Part shown: in pieces, positions 7,821-15,714 of the stretch
Numbering within the stretch: the first letter of the stretch is position 1
Layout: each line of letters starts with the position of its first letter
Assembly: GCF_018413465.1 (NCBI RefSeq)
Contig: NZ_JAHCDK010000002.1
Location: forward strand, 1-64,000
Length of the DNA stretch: 64,000 nucleotides
Source of the DNA: Flavobacterium sp. CYK-55
Lineage (GTDB): Bacteria > Bacteroidota > Bacteroidia > Flavobacteriales > Flavobacteriaceae
Reading direction: 5' to 3'
Made by a program: the position numbers and the translations under genes
The notes under the pieces: generated by a model
Seen by the model: only the letters and a program-made list of their open reading frames with translations
The model's database searches: none
What the model was told of the DNA's origin: nothing

Positions 7821-10346
7821 ATGGCATTATATAAACACTTCTTCATACAAGGAAATATAAATAGTGAAAAATATAGAGCACCATCTACAATGGGAGCGAA
7901 ACCTCGTATACCCGTTCGTGACAGGTCAGCTCAAAGTCAAAAACTTTTGAATCAGTTTGCAGAAATTTGGCAACAAAAAAACCAAATGCAAGAACAGCGA
8001 AGTGCTGAGCAAATCACAACAAGAGAAGGAACGTATATCCAGTTTACAAGTGCAGCAGACAACGACTTGATTAGTAAAAGTCTTGAAAGTATGCGAGGTA
8101 AAAAGTCAGAAAAATGGATAAGGCTTTTAAATATTAAAACTGAATTATCGGAACAAAATCAAATTATTACTAAGGCTATTATTTATGTCCCAAATGGAAA
8201 GGAAGGACATTTCATCAAGAAAATCCAAGATTATCAAAACAAAAATTTTAGAGATACCGAAAATCCACTTAATGCAGATTTAGTAAATAGCATCGAAGAT
8301 ATCAGCATAGCCCTACTTGAGGGTTTATGGACAGATAATCCAAAGCTTATTCCAACAGATTCGGCTAAATGGTGCGAAGTGTGGCTGAATGTGAACACAA
8401 AAGACAACCAAGAAAAAGAACAAATTGCACAGTTTCTTAGAACGCTAGAAAGCATTGGAATAGAATATAAACACAATAGCATTGTTTTTCCTGAAAGAAC
8501 CGTTTTATTGGTAAACGCAAATCGTGAACAGTTAATTGAGTTGATGCTACAAAGTGATTTATTAGCAGAGTTCAGAGCAGGACAAGAACCAGCAGGATTT
8601 TGGGTAAACGAAAGCCGGATTGAACAACAAGCATGGGTAGATGATTTGTTGCATAGAATACAAATTGTAGATAGTAATGTAAAAGTTTGTCTCTTGGACA
8701 CAGGCGTAAACAATGGGCATCAACTTTTGCAGCCGCTAATTGATAATAACAATACGTTGACAGTTGATAATTCTTGGGGAACAAACGATCACGCCAACGG
8801 TTCAGGACACGGAACACTTATGGCGGGTGTTGCTGGTTATGGACAAATGGAACAAGTGCTTACTTCAACCAATACTGTTCCGCTTACACATCAATTGTGT
8901 TCAGTAAAAATTCTACCCAATCAAGGGCAAAGCCCCCGAGAATTGTGGGGAGATATAACTTCACAAGGAATTTCAATAGCCGAAATACAAAATCCTAATA
9001 TGGTTTTGGTGTATTGCATGGCGGTAACATCACAAGATGACACAGATAGAGGTAGGCCTTCTTCGTGGTCAGGAGCTGTAGATAATCTGGCTTATGGAGA
9101 AGGTGAAAGCCAACGCCTGATAATCATTTCGGCAGGAAATGTAACTGATGAAGAAATGTGGCAAAATTATCCCAATTCAAACTTTACATCTTCTATTCAA
9201 AATCCTGCCCAAGCTTGGAATGCATTAGTAGCAGGAGCATACACGAATAAAATTCAGACAAGCGACCCAAATTTTCAAAATTACAAACCTGTTGCAAACG
9301 AAGGGCAACTTTCACCTTACAGCTCAACTTCACTAGTTTGGGAAAAAAAATGGCCAATAAAGCCTGATTTAGTTTTTGAAGGTGGAAATTTATTAAAAGC
9401 TCCTGATAATAGTATTTCGAGACACGAAGAAATGGAGCTTTTGTCCACATCAAAACAGTTTAATACAAGAAGTCATTTTGATACGATTTGGGCAACAAGC
9501 GCAGCAACTGCTAAAGCATCTTGGTTTGCAGCAAAAATTGCTTATGAATATCCAAACGCTTGGGTAGAAACTATAAGAGGTTTAATGGTTCATTCTGCTA
9601 ATTGGAATGAAGCCATGTTTCATCAATTAAATATTCGCAAAACAAAAAAAGGAGATTATATAAATTTATTAAGAACTTTCGGATATGGCATTCCCGATTT
9701 AGATCGCGCATTATACAGTCAAGAAAGTGCCTTGACCTACATTGCACAAGAAACTATCCAACCATTTAATTACAAAATTAAGGACGGAAAAAAAACGAAT
9801 GATAGCGAAACAAATGAAATTCATTTTTTCAATCTACCATGGGCAAGTGATTTACTTTTGCAAATGGGTGAAACGCCAGTAAAATTGAAAGTTACACTAT
9901 CCTATTTCATCGAGCCCGGAGCAGGTGAAATCGGTTGGAAAGATAAATATCGTTATCAATCACATGGTCTGCGTTTTGATGTTAACAACGTAAATGAAAG
10001 TGAAGACGATTTTAGGAGACGTGTTAACATTGCTGCTCGGGAAGAAAACGAAGAAGTTAACGGAACAGCAGGGAGTAATCGCTGGACAATAGGAACAAAC
10101 AACCGAAGTACAGGTTCAATACATTCCGATTATTGGGAAGGAACAGCAGCTGCCTTAGCAACCAGCAATCACATTGCTGTCTATCCTGTTATTGGTTGGT
10201 GGCGTGAACGCAAACATATAGGTAAAGTAGAAAATCAAACTCGTTATTCTTTGATTATTTCTCTTGAAACACCTACCGAAGATGTTGAGCTATACACAAC
10301 TGTTAAAAATATGATTGAAATACCAATTGAAATTAATATGAGATAG
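7821..10346 (+). CDS. Subtilisin-like serine protease (IetS-like)
   Basis: An 841-residue S8-family protease without a signal peptide, so it is probably cytoplasmic. The catalytic triad is readable: Asp293 in CLLDTGV, His330 in GSGHGT and Ser560 in ATSAATA, with oxyanion Asn440 in SAGN. The N-terminal 280 residues are a non-catalytic region that could regulate access. The C-terminal 200 residues after the protease domain are beta-rich. It is co-transcribed with the AAA+ gene (9-nt gap). By comparison with IetS it would be the effector, kept in check or activated by the ATPase. Both genes are AT-rich relative to the gene at 10387, which suggests transfer. Confidence 0.8.
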   Translation: MALYKHFFIQGNINSEKYRAPSTMGAKPRIPVRDRSAQSQKLLNQFAEIWQQKNQMQEQRSAEQITTREGTYIQFTSAADNDLISKSLESMRGKKSEKWIRLLNIKTELSEQNQIITKAIIYVPNGKEGHFIKKIQDYQNKNFRDTENPLNADLVNSIEDISIALLEGLWTDNPKLIPTDSAKWCEVWLNVNTKDNQEKEQIAQFLRTLESIGIEYKHNSIVFPERTVLLVNANREQLIELMLQSDLLAEFRAGQEPAGFWVNESRIEQQAWVDDLLHRIQIVDSNVKVCLLDTGVNNGHQLLQPLIDNNNTLTVDNSWGTNDHANGSGHGTLMAGVAGYGQMEQVLTSTNTVPLTHQLCSVKILPNQGQSPRELWGDITSQGISIAEIQNPNMVLVYCMAVTSQDDTDRGRPSSWSGAVDNLAYGEGESQRLIIISAGNVTDEEMWQNYPNSNFTSSIQNPAQAWNALVAGAYTNKIQTSDPNFQNYKPVANEGQLSPYSSTSLVWEKKWPIKPDLVFEGGNLLKAPDNSISRHEEMELLSTSKQFNTRSHFDTIWATSAATAKASWFAAKIAYEYPNAWVETIRGLMVHSANWNEAMFHQLNIRKTKKGDYINLLRTFGYGIPDLDRALYSQESALTYIAQETIQPFNYKIKDGKKTNDSETNEIHFFNLPWASDLLLQMGETPVKLKVTLSYFIEPGAGEIGWKDKYRYQSHGLRFDVNNVNESEDDFRRRVNIAAREENEEVNGTAGSNRWTIGTNNRSTGSIHSDYWEGTAAALATSNHIAVYPVIGWWRERKHIGKVENQTRYSLIISLETPTEDVELYTTVKNMIEIPIEINMR

Positions 10347-10386
10347 TTACAAAATTAATATTAATTATCATCACTAAGTACCCCCC

Positions 10387-10830
10387 ATGACCCTCCTCCC
10401 TCACAATTCCCTCATCATCTTCGGCGGCATCGGTATGATGTTTACGGCCGTGGTTTATCCGTATATCCGACATGTGGTTTTTGATTGGTATAATGACATC
10501 AAAAAGCTCAAACCGCTCAACCAAGAAATTGCCAAAACCTATGGCCGCTATATACAGGGCTTAAACTTTTCGTTTGGGCTCATCACGATTTTGTTTACCG
10601 ACGAGCTCAAAAACCAAACCGGGCTGGCGGTGGCCTTAACCGGTCTGATTGCCGCCTACTGGACGGGCAAGGTGGCCACGCAATTTGCCTATTACCCGAT
10701 GTATGAAATTCCGAAAAAACCTATTTTTAAAATCGGTGAGGTACTCATGAACACTTTGTTTATTTCGTTTTCCCTGATTTTTATCGCTTTGTTTGTGAGC
10801 AATTTGATGGGATATCTGAGCGCACGATAA
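10387..10830 (+). CDS. Small integral membrane protein, unknown
   Basis: A 147-residue protein with about four predicted membrane segments: residues 8-26 (LIIFGGIGMMFTAVVYPYI), 57-73, 76-92 and 115-140. A charged cytoplasmic stretch DIKKLKPLNQEIAKTYGRY lies between the first two. No signal peptide or catalytic motif is seen and I do not recognise a family. Its GC content is visibly higher than that of the preceding AAA+/subtilase pair, so it probably marks the return to the host backbone. The ATG at 10387 follows a C-run. Confidence 0.65.
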   Translation: MTLLPHNSLIIFGGIGMMFTAVVYPYIRHVVFDWYNDIKKLKPLNQEIAKTYGRYIQGLNFSFGLITILFTDELKNQTGLAVALTGLIAAYWTGKVATQFAYYPMYEIPKKPIFKIGEVLMNTLFISFSLIFIALFVSNLMGYLSAR

Positions 10831-11009
10831 ACCCCTAGTACAAGTGAGCACCGGAACAAAGCAATCCAATAAACTTGATGTTTTATAGTGGCTTTTGAAT
10901 CGGGTGGCTACATTAAAACAAAAAACTTATCTTAGCTAGGCATAGGCTGTACATGAATTTAAAACCGCAGCCATGTATAAAATATTCGTTAGAACTCATA
11001 AAACAACAC

Positions 11010-12038
11010 ATGTATAGAATCCTATTTTTATGGTTATTTATTTCATTAGTTTCATGTGGCCCGGGCGAGCTGATTGATGAACACAAATCAAAATCATATT
11101 TTATAAATTCTTCTGGGGACATTATTTATTGCACCAACGGAAATTATCTGGCTTTTGGTACAGAAACCGTTGATGCTGATAAAGCATCATTCAAAGTGAT
11201 TGAAGATGCCTTTGCCCGAGATAAAAATTACATATTCTACAAAGGCCTCAAGCAACCGCAAATTGATTATCATAGTTTTTACCTTGAAAAAGGAATCCCA
11301 AAAGACAAACAATCGGTGTATTTGATGGATTTCAACCGACTTAAAAAAATTGAAAATGTTGATGCCCAAACCTTTGAGTATTTATCAATAGACACACTCA
11401 ACAATTGTTTGTCAAGAGATAAATTCAACTACTTCTTGAATCTAAAAAAGCTAAAAGTTGATAGAAAAACATTTACTTTTCTGAATGATACATTTGCCAA
11501 AGACAAAGATTCTGTATATGCCTATTTTAATTGTTGGAAGCTACAATCTTTGTTGCCCAATAATCAAAAAATAGAGGTGCTCAATGAGCGTTACATCAAA
11601 ACCAAAAATCAACTGTATTATGTCAGTGATTTTGAAAAAGCTGAGCTACTTTCAATCAACTACACAAATTTTAAATACATCAGAGTCGTTGATAAAAACA
11701 TCATCTGTGTGAACGATGACGTAGTTTATGATGGCAAAAAGTTCAAAGATAAAACGGCCGATGCAAAATCATTTGTAGTTTATTTTCCGGGGACTATGAG
11801 CTTTTATACTAAAGATAAGAATAGTGTGTATTACGATCAAGTTAAAATTCCGGGAGCCGACCCAAAAACATACAAACCCCTGGTGCTAGGCTTCGGAAAA
11901 GATGACAAAAATGTTTATTACGAAACCAAATTACTCCAAGGAGTTGATGCGCACAGCTTCAAAGAAACCGGTGAATATTCAACCATTTTTGGTGACAAAT
12001 ACGGACATTTATTCAACAGCGAAGGAAAAAAACTGTAG
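11010..12038 (+). CDS. DKNYY-repeat lipoprotein
   Basis: A 342-residue lipoprotein starting at the ATG at 11010, where the signal peptide MYRILFLWLFISLVSC with lipobox LVSC begins. An earlier in-frame ATG at 10953 would place a long polar extension before it. The mature part is built of repeated units with the motif DKnxvyy (DKNYIFY, DKQSVYL, DKDSVYA, DKNSVYY, DDKNVYY), the hallmark of the DKNYY family, each about 30-50 residues and often preceded by 'vDaktf'. Function of the family is not known; a repeat-built surface or periplasmic binding role is plausible. TATCTTAG at 10928-10935 is a possible -7 box. Confidence 0.8.
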   Translation: MYRILFLWLFISLVSCGPGELIDEHKSKSYFINSSGDIIYCTNGNYLAFGTETVDADKASFKVIEDAFARDKNYIFYKGLKQPQIDYHSFYLEKGIPKDKQSVYLMDFNRLKKIENVDAQTFEYLSIDTLNNCLSRDKFNYFLNLKKLKVDRKTFTFLNDTFAKDKDSVYAYFNCWKLQSLLPNNQKIEVLNERYIKTKNQLYYVSDFEKAELLSINYTNFKYIRVVDKNIICVNDDVVYDGKKFKDKTADAKSFVVYFPGTMSFYTKDKNSVYYDQVKIPGADPKTYKPLVLGFGKDDKNVYYETKLLQGVDAHSFKETGEYSTIFGDKYGHLFNSEGKKL

Positions 12039-12066
12039 CCAAAACCTATAACCAAACACCAACCCC

Positions 12067-12264
12067 ATGAAACAAAAAAAAGGCACCAACTTCTTCTTCA
12101 TCGTCATAGGCCTCATTACCGGCAGTAAACTGCTGCAACACTTTGACTTTCAAACCCTGAGTTTTCAAAAACCGTGGATTGATGCAATTTACCTGATTAC
12201 TTTTTTGGTCATGGTTGTTTTGATGATCAAAAACCTGATCAAAAAGCCTGAAAATAAAAAATAG
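12067..12264 (+). CDS. Small two-span membrane protein
   Basis: A 65-residue protein with two hydrophobic segments (residues 8-22 and 38-56) and a basic C-terminus (KNLIKKPENKK). It starts 28 nt after the DKNYY gene, so the two may be co-transcribed, and a strong hairpin follows at 12321-12356. No family recognised. Confidence 0.5.
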   Translation: MKQKKGTNFFFIVIGLITGSKLLQHFDFQTLSFQKPWIDAIYLITFLVMVVLMIKNLIKKPENKK

Positions 12265-12320
12265 ACGTGTTTTTTTGCCGCTAAATATTCCAACAACCCA
12301 TAAGTATTTATGTTATTCTT

Positions 12321-12361
12321 AGGGCAACTTGGCAGCAAAAACCGCTGCCAAGGCCCCTGTT
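12321..12361 (+). terminator. Strong hairpin, probable terminator
   Basis: Perfect 9-bp stem CTTGGCAGC (12328-12336) / GCTGCCAAG (12344-12352), extended outward by AGGGC/GCCCCT with a two-base bulge, then GTTTT. It lies 57 nt after the small membrane protein gene. The U-run is short, so a structured RNA element is also possible. Confidence 0.45.
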
Positions 12362-12436
12362 TTAGGCGCTGTACTGCCTTAAAACCGGCTTTGGTGTACG
12401 CTAAAAACCAACGACCAAAAACAAAATCACAAAAAT

Positions 12437-12467
12437 TTGAATTAATGGGTTCAAAAAAGTATCTTTG
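12437..12467 (+). promoter_or_regulatory. Bacteroidetes-type promoter
   Basis: TTG (12437-12439), 20-nt spacer, TATCTTTG (12460-12467), which fits the -33/-7 consensus. The small gene at 12539 starts 71 nt downstream. Confidence 0.5.
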
Positions 12468-12538
12468 AATTTGTAAACGCCAATGACAATAAAACGTCAT
12501 GAAGTAAATAGTATAAACCATCTAAAACCATACCCACC

Positions 12539-12742
12539 ATGACTGATTTTTTGTTAGACTCAGCCTTCCCTTTTCTGGACATCATTTTTGGAATCGTTAT
12601 GCTCTTAACAGCCTTCAAGGTCATTAACCTGATAGACGACGATGTAGTTTTAAAAAAATACAGAGTGTACATCATTATAGGCGGACTTATTTTGATCTCG
12701 GGCGGAATTATATACTTCTACTTAGAATATGTTTCTGAGTAA
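12539..12742 (+). CDS. Small two-span membrane protein
   Basis: A 67-residue protein with two hydrophobic segments (residues 11-28 and 43-62) joined by an acidic-basic loop (LIDDDVVLKKYR). A good promoter lies upstream at 12437-12467. It resembles the 12067 gene product in size and topology but not in sequence. No family recognised. Confidence 0.5.
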   Translation: MTDFLLDSAFPFLDIIFGIVMLLTAFKVINLIDDDVVLKKYRVYIIIGGLILISGGIIYFYLEYVSE

Positions 12743-12906
12743 AATTATGTTCAGATTATTGTTTGAAGCAAACGGTACAACCGAGTGCCTATGCGGTTAT
12801 TGGTTTAGACCCGTTTAAACCCATGCTTCAAACCCACCTGCCATCATAAGGTTGCACCGCCGGCGCGCGCGTTTGGCTCGTGCCGCACCCACTTTTTTTA
12901 TACCGC

Positions 12907-13548
12907 TTATACCAACGCCACAGCGCCCAAATACAAGCTGTTGGCGCATTTCTGACCTGTTGGGTTGGTCATACTGATCCAAATATGAGCGGTATTGCCT
13001 ACCCAGGTGGGCGGAAGCTCATATAAAAACACGCCATCGGCACGCATGGCGGCTTGAGTGCGGTAGGCAAACACATCGCGTGCGGGGTTGTACACCACCA
13101 CCAGCAAGCCATCGGTAGCTTTGGCCTGCCCCAGCCCGCTGTTGTCTTGCCAGGTAAACCGCAGGGCAGCCCCTGCCTGTGCTGCTACGGCGGGTTGGTC
13201 AACGCCCAAGAGTTCGCCCTTGCTGATGATGACTTTGGGGTAATCAATTTGAAAGTTGGGATAGGTTCCGCTCAGCGCCTCAAGGCGGTGGTAGGTAAAT
13301 GCTTGATTGAACCGCGATTTAGAGCCTGAAGGCGCCCCGAAATAAACCGCCAATACCTCCTTGATTTGCGCCAAAAAGTGCGAGGTCACCGCAAACCGGG
13401 CGCGGACCTCTAATTGGGCCGGGCTGGCTTTGCGGTTGGATTTTTTAGGGCGACTGCGCATGACGTCTAAGCCGCGCCAGTTATAACCTACGATGGTTCC
13501 GATGGTGCCTGAGAATCCGCCCAGGATGCCTTTGTTGAATATGCTCAT
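12907..13548 (-). CDS. DUF6266 family protein
   Basis: A 213-residue protein whose N-terminus (MSIFNKGILGGFSGTIGTIVG, then WRGLDVMRSRPKK) is the recognisable opening of the DUF6266 family, common and often multicopy in Bacteroidetes. The rest is beta-rich with conserved Trp and Tyr. No signal peptide is obvious and function is unknown; some members resemble phage- or surface-structure proteins, which is only a guess. The gene is clearly GC-richer than its surroundings and is followed by a very GC-rich stretch at 12858-12885, which suggests separate ancestry. Phased A-tracts lie about 100 bp upstream of its start. Confidence 0.75.
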   Translation of the reverse strand: MSIFNKGILGGFSGTIGTIVGYNWRGLDVMRSRPKKSNRKASPAQLEVRARFAVTSHFLAQIKEVLAVYFGAPSGSKSRFNQAFTYHRLEALSGTYPNFQIDYPKVIISKGELLGVDQPAVAAQAGAALRFTWQDNSGLGQAKATDGLLVVVYNPARDVFAYRTQAAMRADGVFLYELPPTWVGNTAHIWISMTNPTGQKCANSLYLGAVALV

Positions 13549-13646
13549 GATTTCTAAAATTTAAAATGAAACAAACTGTTTTTAATGGGTTGGCCACCCC
13601 ATCGACCCCCGAAGTTAAAACAGCCGTTCCGAGCACGCAAAAAAAC

Positions 13647-13716
13647 GACCGAAAATGACCGAAAATGACTGAAAACGACCGAAAACGACTGAAAACGACC
13701 GAAAATGACCGAAAAA
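13647..13716. repeat. Seven 10-bp tandem repeats with phased A-tracts
   Basis: Seven units of GAC(C/T)GAAAA(T/C) with exact 10-bp period. Each carries an A4 tract, so the tracts fall on the same helix face, a pattern known to bend DNA. It lies 99-168 bp upstream of the DUF6266 start codon. The ORF across it (13481-13768) is a translation of the repeat. Confidence 0.85.
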
Positions 13717-13798
13717 AGGCTAAAAGCAAACGAAAAGACTTACAAAAATAGCCCCAAAACCCACGCATTCGTTTTAGAGGGCACCGAAACTGCGTTTG

Positions 13799-13868
13799 TT
13801 TGAATCAAACTCGGGTTTTGTTTGACTGTTGTTTGTAAAATAGGGGTGTTTTACAAACATGATTCAAA
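13799..13868. repeat. Nested inverted repeat (possible cruciform or RNA hairpin)
   Basis: Inner perfect arms GTTTGTAAAA (13831-13840) and TTTTACAAAC (13849-13858) around an 8-base loop. Outer arms are TTTGAATCA (13799-13807) and TGATTCAAA (13860-13868). Two 11-bp direct repeats (AGAGTCAAAGA) follow at about 13870-13891. No coding sequence is seen around it. Confidence 0.7.
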
Positions 13869-13892
13869 GAAGAGTCAAAGAAGAGTCAAAGA

Positions 13893-14115
13893 AATAGACA
13901 CGGCTGCGCCTGCGGACACGCTGCGCTGTGAGAATTACGAATTAAGAATTACGAATTAAGAATTACGAATTGGGAATTACGAATTACGAATGGGGAATTA
14001 CGAATTGAGAATTACGAATTAAGAATTACGAATTACGATTGGGGCTTTAACTAAACTTCTTAAACCTTTTACACTTTTTAAACCTTTGAAACAGATCGCT
14101 GCGCTGTGAGCAGAA
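13893..14115 (-). repeat. Composite short-tandem-repeat island 4 (inverted orientation)
   Basis: Read on the minus strand it shows the usual order: a 9-bp-periodic GTTTAAAAA stretch (14095-14045), a long 7-bp array of CGTAATT variants (14040-13932), then AGCGCAGCG and GGCGCAGCC words. It lies directly downstream of the broken RelE/ParE gene. Confidence 0.8.
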
Positions 14116-14119
14116 GGCT

Positions 14120-14437
14120 TTATTTAGTTCGCTTTAGTTTTATTGGATTTTGCCTTGTATCAAAAACATCGGCAATCTTTATCAACTTTGCTTTTTTATC
14201 AATAGAATAAATCAGTTTGTAGTTTTTAAAAACTAAATATCTATATTCATTTTCTCTGTCTAATAAAAGTTCTTCACGTTGGCTTATTTCAGGAATCAAT
14301 AATAACTTTTTCGGTTCTGAAATAATTTTTTGCAATAAACTTTGTGCAACTCTTACACTAGCATTTTCACAATAATATTCATAAATTTTATCCAATTCAA
14401 TTTCGGCTTAATCAGACCAAATTATTTGAAATGCCAT
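14120..14437 (-). pseudogene. RelE/ParE-family toxin broken by in-frame stop
   Basis: The toxin reading frame should start at ATG 14437, which overlaps the antitoxin stop in the sequence TAATG. It reads MAFQIIWSD, then a TAA codon at 14410-14408, then AEIELDKIYEYY and continues in the same frame to 14120. Without the stop it would be about 105 residues, normal for the family, with the usual N-terminal strand and C-terminal YRYLVFKNYKLIYSI and IADVFDTRQNP. A restart at TTG 14395 would give a 91-residue product lacking the first strand. It is most likely an inactivated toxin; a single-base sequencing error cannot be excluded. Confidence 0.75.
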
Positions 14438-14667
14438 TATTTATACTTTTTGAGAAGTTCAGAACTAGTTTTAAATTTTCCATTTTTAAAATCTAATTCA
14501 GATTTATCGATTCGGGAATTTAGTTCTTCAATTGACATTGGAGTTATTGTCGGAGATTTTCTCGAAGATTTATTTTTGAGCAAACTTTCAAATTGAGAAA
14601 TTACTTCTTCATTTTGAAGTTTCAAAAACTTTTGTACAAATTCAATTTTTCTAGTTTGCAAATCCAT
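14437..14667 (-). CDS. Antitoxin paired with the broken RelE/ParE toxin
   Basis: A 76-residue helical, charged protein starting MDLQTRKIEFVQKFLKLQ and containing SMEELNSRIDKSELDF, the layout of the small antitoxins that precede RelE/ParE toxins in Bacteroidetes. Its stop codon overlaps the toxin start by one base. The reading frame is intact, whereas the toxin frame is interrupted, as expected when a TA locus decays. A short inverted repeat sits just upstream at 14676-14689. Confidence 0.75.
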   Translation of the reverse strand: MDLQTRKIEFVQKFLKLQNEEVISQFESLLKNKSSRKSPTITPMSIEELNSRIDKSELDFKNGKFKTSSELLKKYK

Positions 14668-14675
14668 AATTAAAT

Positions 14676-14689
14676 ATTTGAATCCAAAT
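14676..14689 (-). promoter_or_regulatory. Possible TA operator
   Basis: Inverted repeat ATTTG (14676-14680) / CAAAT (14685-14689) with a 4-base spacer, 9 nt upstream of the antitoxin ATG. The arms are short. Confidence 0.35.
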
Positions 14690-14897
14690 TAACAAATTAT
14701 GTAAAAAACACGTAGATATTTTTGCAACGAATTTAGTTAAGCTTTCTGCTAACTATACGCTAGCCGCACGAAAACTCATTCATTGGTTTTAAGTGTTTGT
14801 TTGCATAAAAAATTTATCTTAGCAAAGCATACTACGCGCGGTTGCGCAAGGTTTGCATCAATGCTTCATGGCCTCTAAAACGTGATCAACTATTCAA

Positions 14898-15695
14898 ATG
14901 AAAAAAGCACTGCTGTTTATTTTTGGTTTTCTCATCATGGGTTGCAATTCTGATGATCAGAGCTCAACCACTCCTGAACCCACCTATCACATCAATGAAT
15001 ATTATTTCAACCATATGATGTATCCCAACGGAGTAATGGAAAATTTAGACAACCTTGTCAAGATTGAATATGACACCAACTTGAATATCACCCAACGAAA
15101 AGGAGGATATACCGCATTTGATCCGGCTACAGGTTATGCCTTTATTTTTACTGATGTTCTTTATGACCAATTAACCTATTCGTCCAACCAAATATTCATT
15201 GAGAAAAAGACCACTTCAACGTTCTCAGTTCCTAAATTTGAAAGAAAAATATTTTTAGACAACCAGCATAGAATGATCAAAAAAGCAATATTCAGAGAAT
15301 TTGATTTGACGCCCCGAGATACCTTCTATTATTCATACAATGCAAACGGAAAACTCATAGAATCAAGAAACGGAAACATCAATAGTGTTCATGAAGTTTC
15401 AAGCTTCTATTATAACTCGGCAAACAATCTCGATAGCATTGTGACCCAAAAGTACCAGGCAGCAACACTACAATCTAAAGTTGTAGAAGAATTTTCAAAC
15501 TATGATTCAGCAGCAAACCCGGTAAAAAATCTCTTTCTTTTTGAAGAAACATTCTACAGATCGCTCACGCAGAATAACTTCAGAAAATACGAACGAAAAG
15601 AATACGATGCAGATGACCATTTGACTTTTTCGTCATTTAAGAATTGGACTCTCATTTATGACGAATCAGGAAACGTTCAGTTTGAAAGTCATTAG
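14898..15695 (+). CDS. Lipoprotein of unknown function (YD-like)
   Basis: A 265-residue lipoprotein. The signal peptide MKKALLFIFGFLIMGC carries lipobox IMGC and is followed by a Ser/Thr/Glu linker. The rest alternates beta-strand segments with motifs such as YSYNANGKLIES, FYYNSANNLDSIV and TLIYDESGNVQFES, reminiscent of YD/RHS-type repeats in small Bacteroidetes lipoproteins. No enzyme signature is seen. TATCTTAG at 14815-14822 may serve as the -7 box. It probably sits on a membrane surface; a specific role cannot be given. Confidence 0.7.
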   Translation: MKKALLFIFGFLIMGCNSDDQSSTTPEPTYHINEYYFNHMMYPNGVMENLDNLVKIEYDTNLNITQRKGGYTAFDPATGYAFIFTDVLYDQLTYSSNQIFIEKKTTSTFSVPKFERKIFLDNQHRMIKKAIFREFDLTPRDTFYYSYNANGKLIESRNGNINSVHEVSSFYYNSANNLDSIVTQKYQAATLQSKVVEEFSNYDSAANPVKNLFLFEETFYRSLTQNNFRKYERKEYDADDHLTFSSFKNWTLIYDESGNVQFESH

Positions 15696-15714
15696 GAGCT
15701 CTGCCAACACGTAT

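Noticed and set aside
13481-13768. 95-residue minus-strand ORF rich in Ser, Phe and Arg
   Set aside because: It is the 10-bp A-tract repeat read in frame plus the antisense start of the DUF6266 gene.
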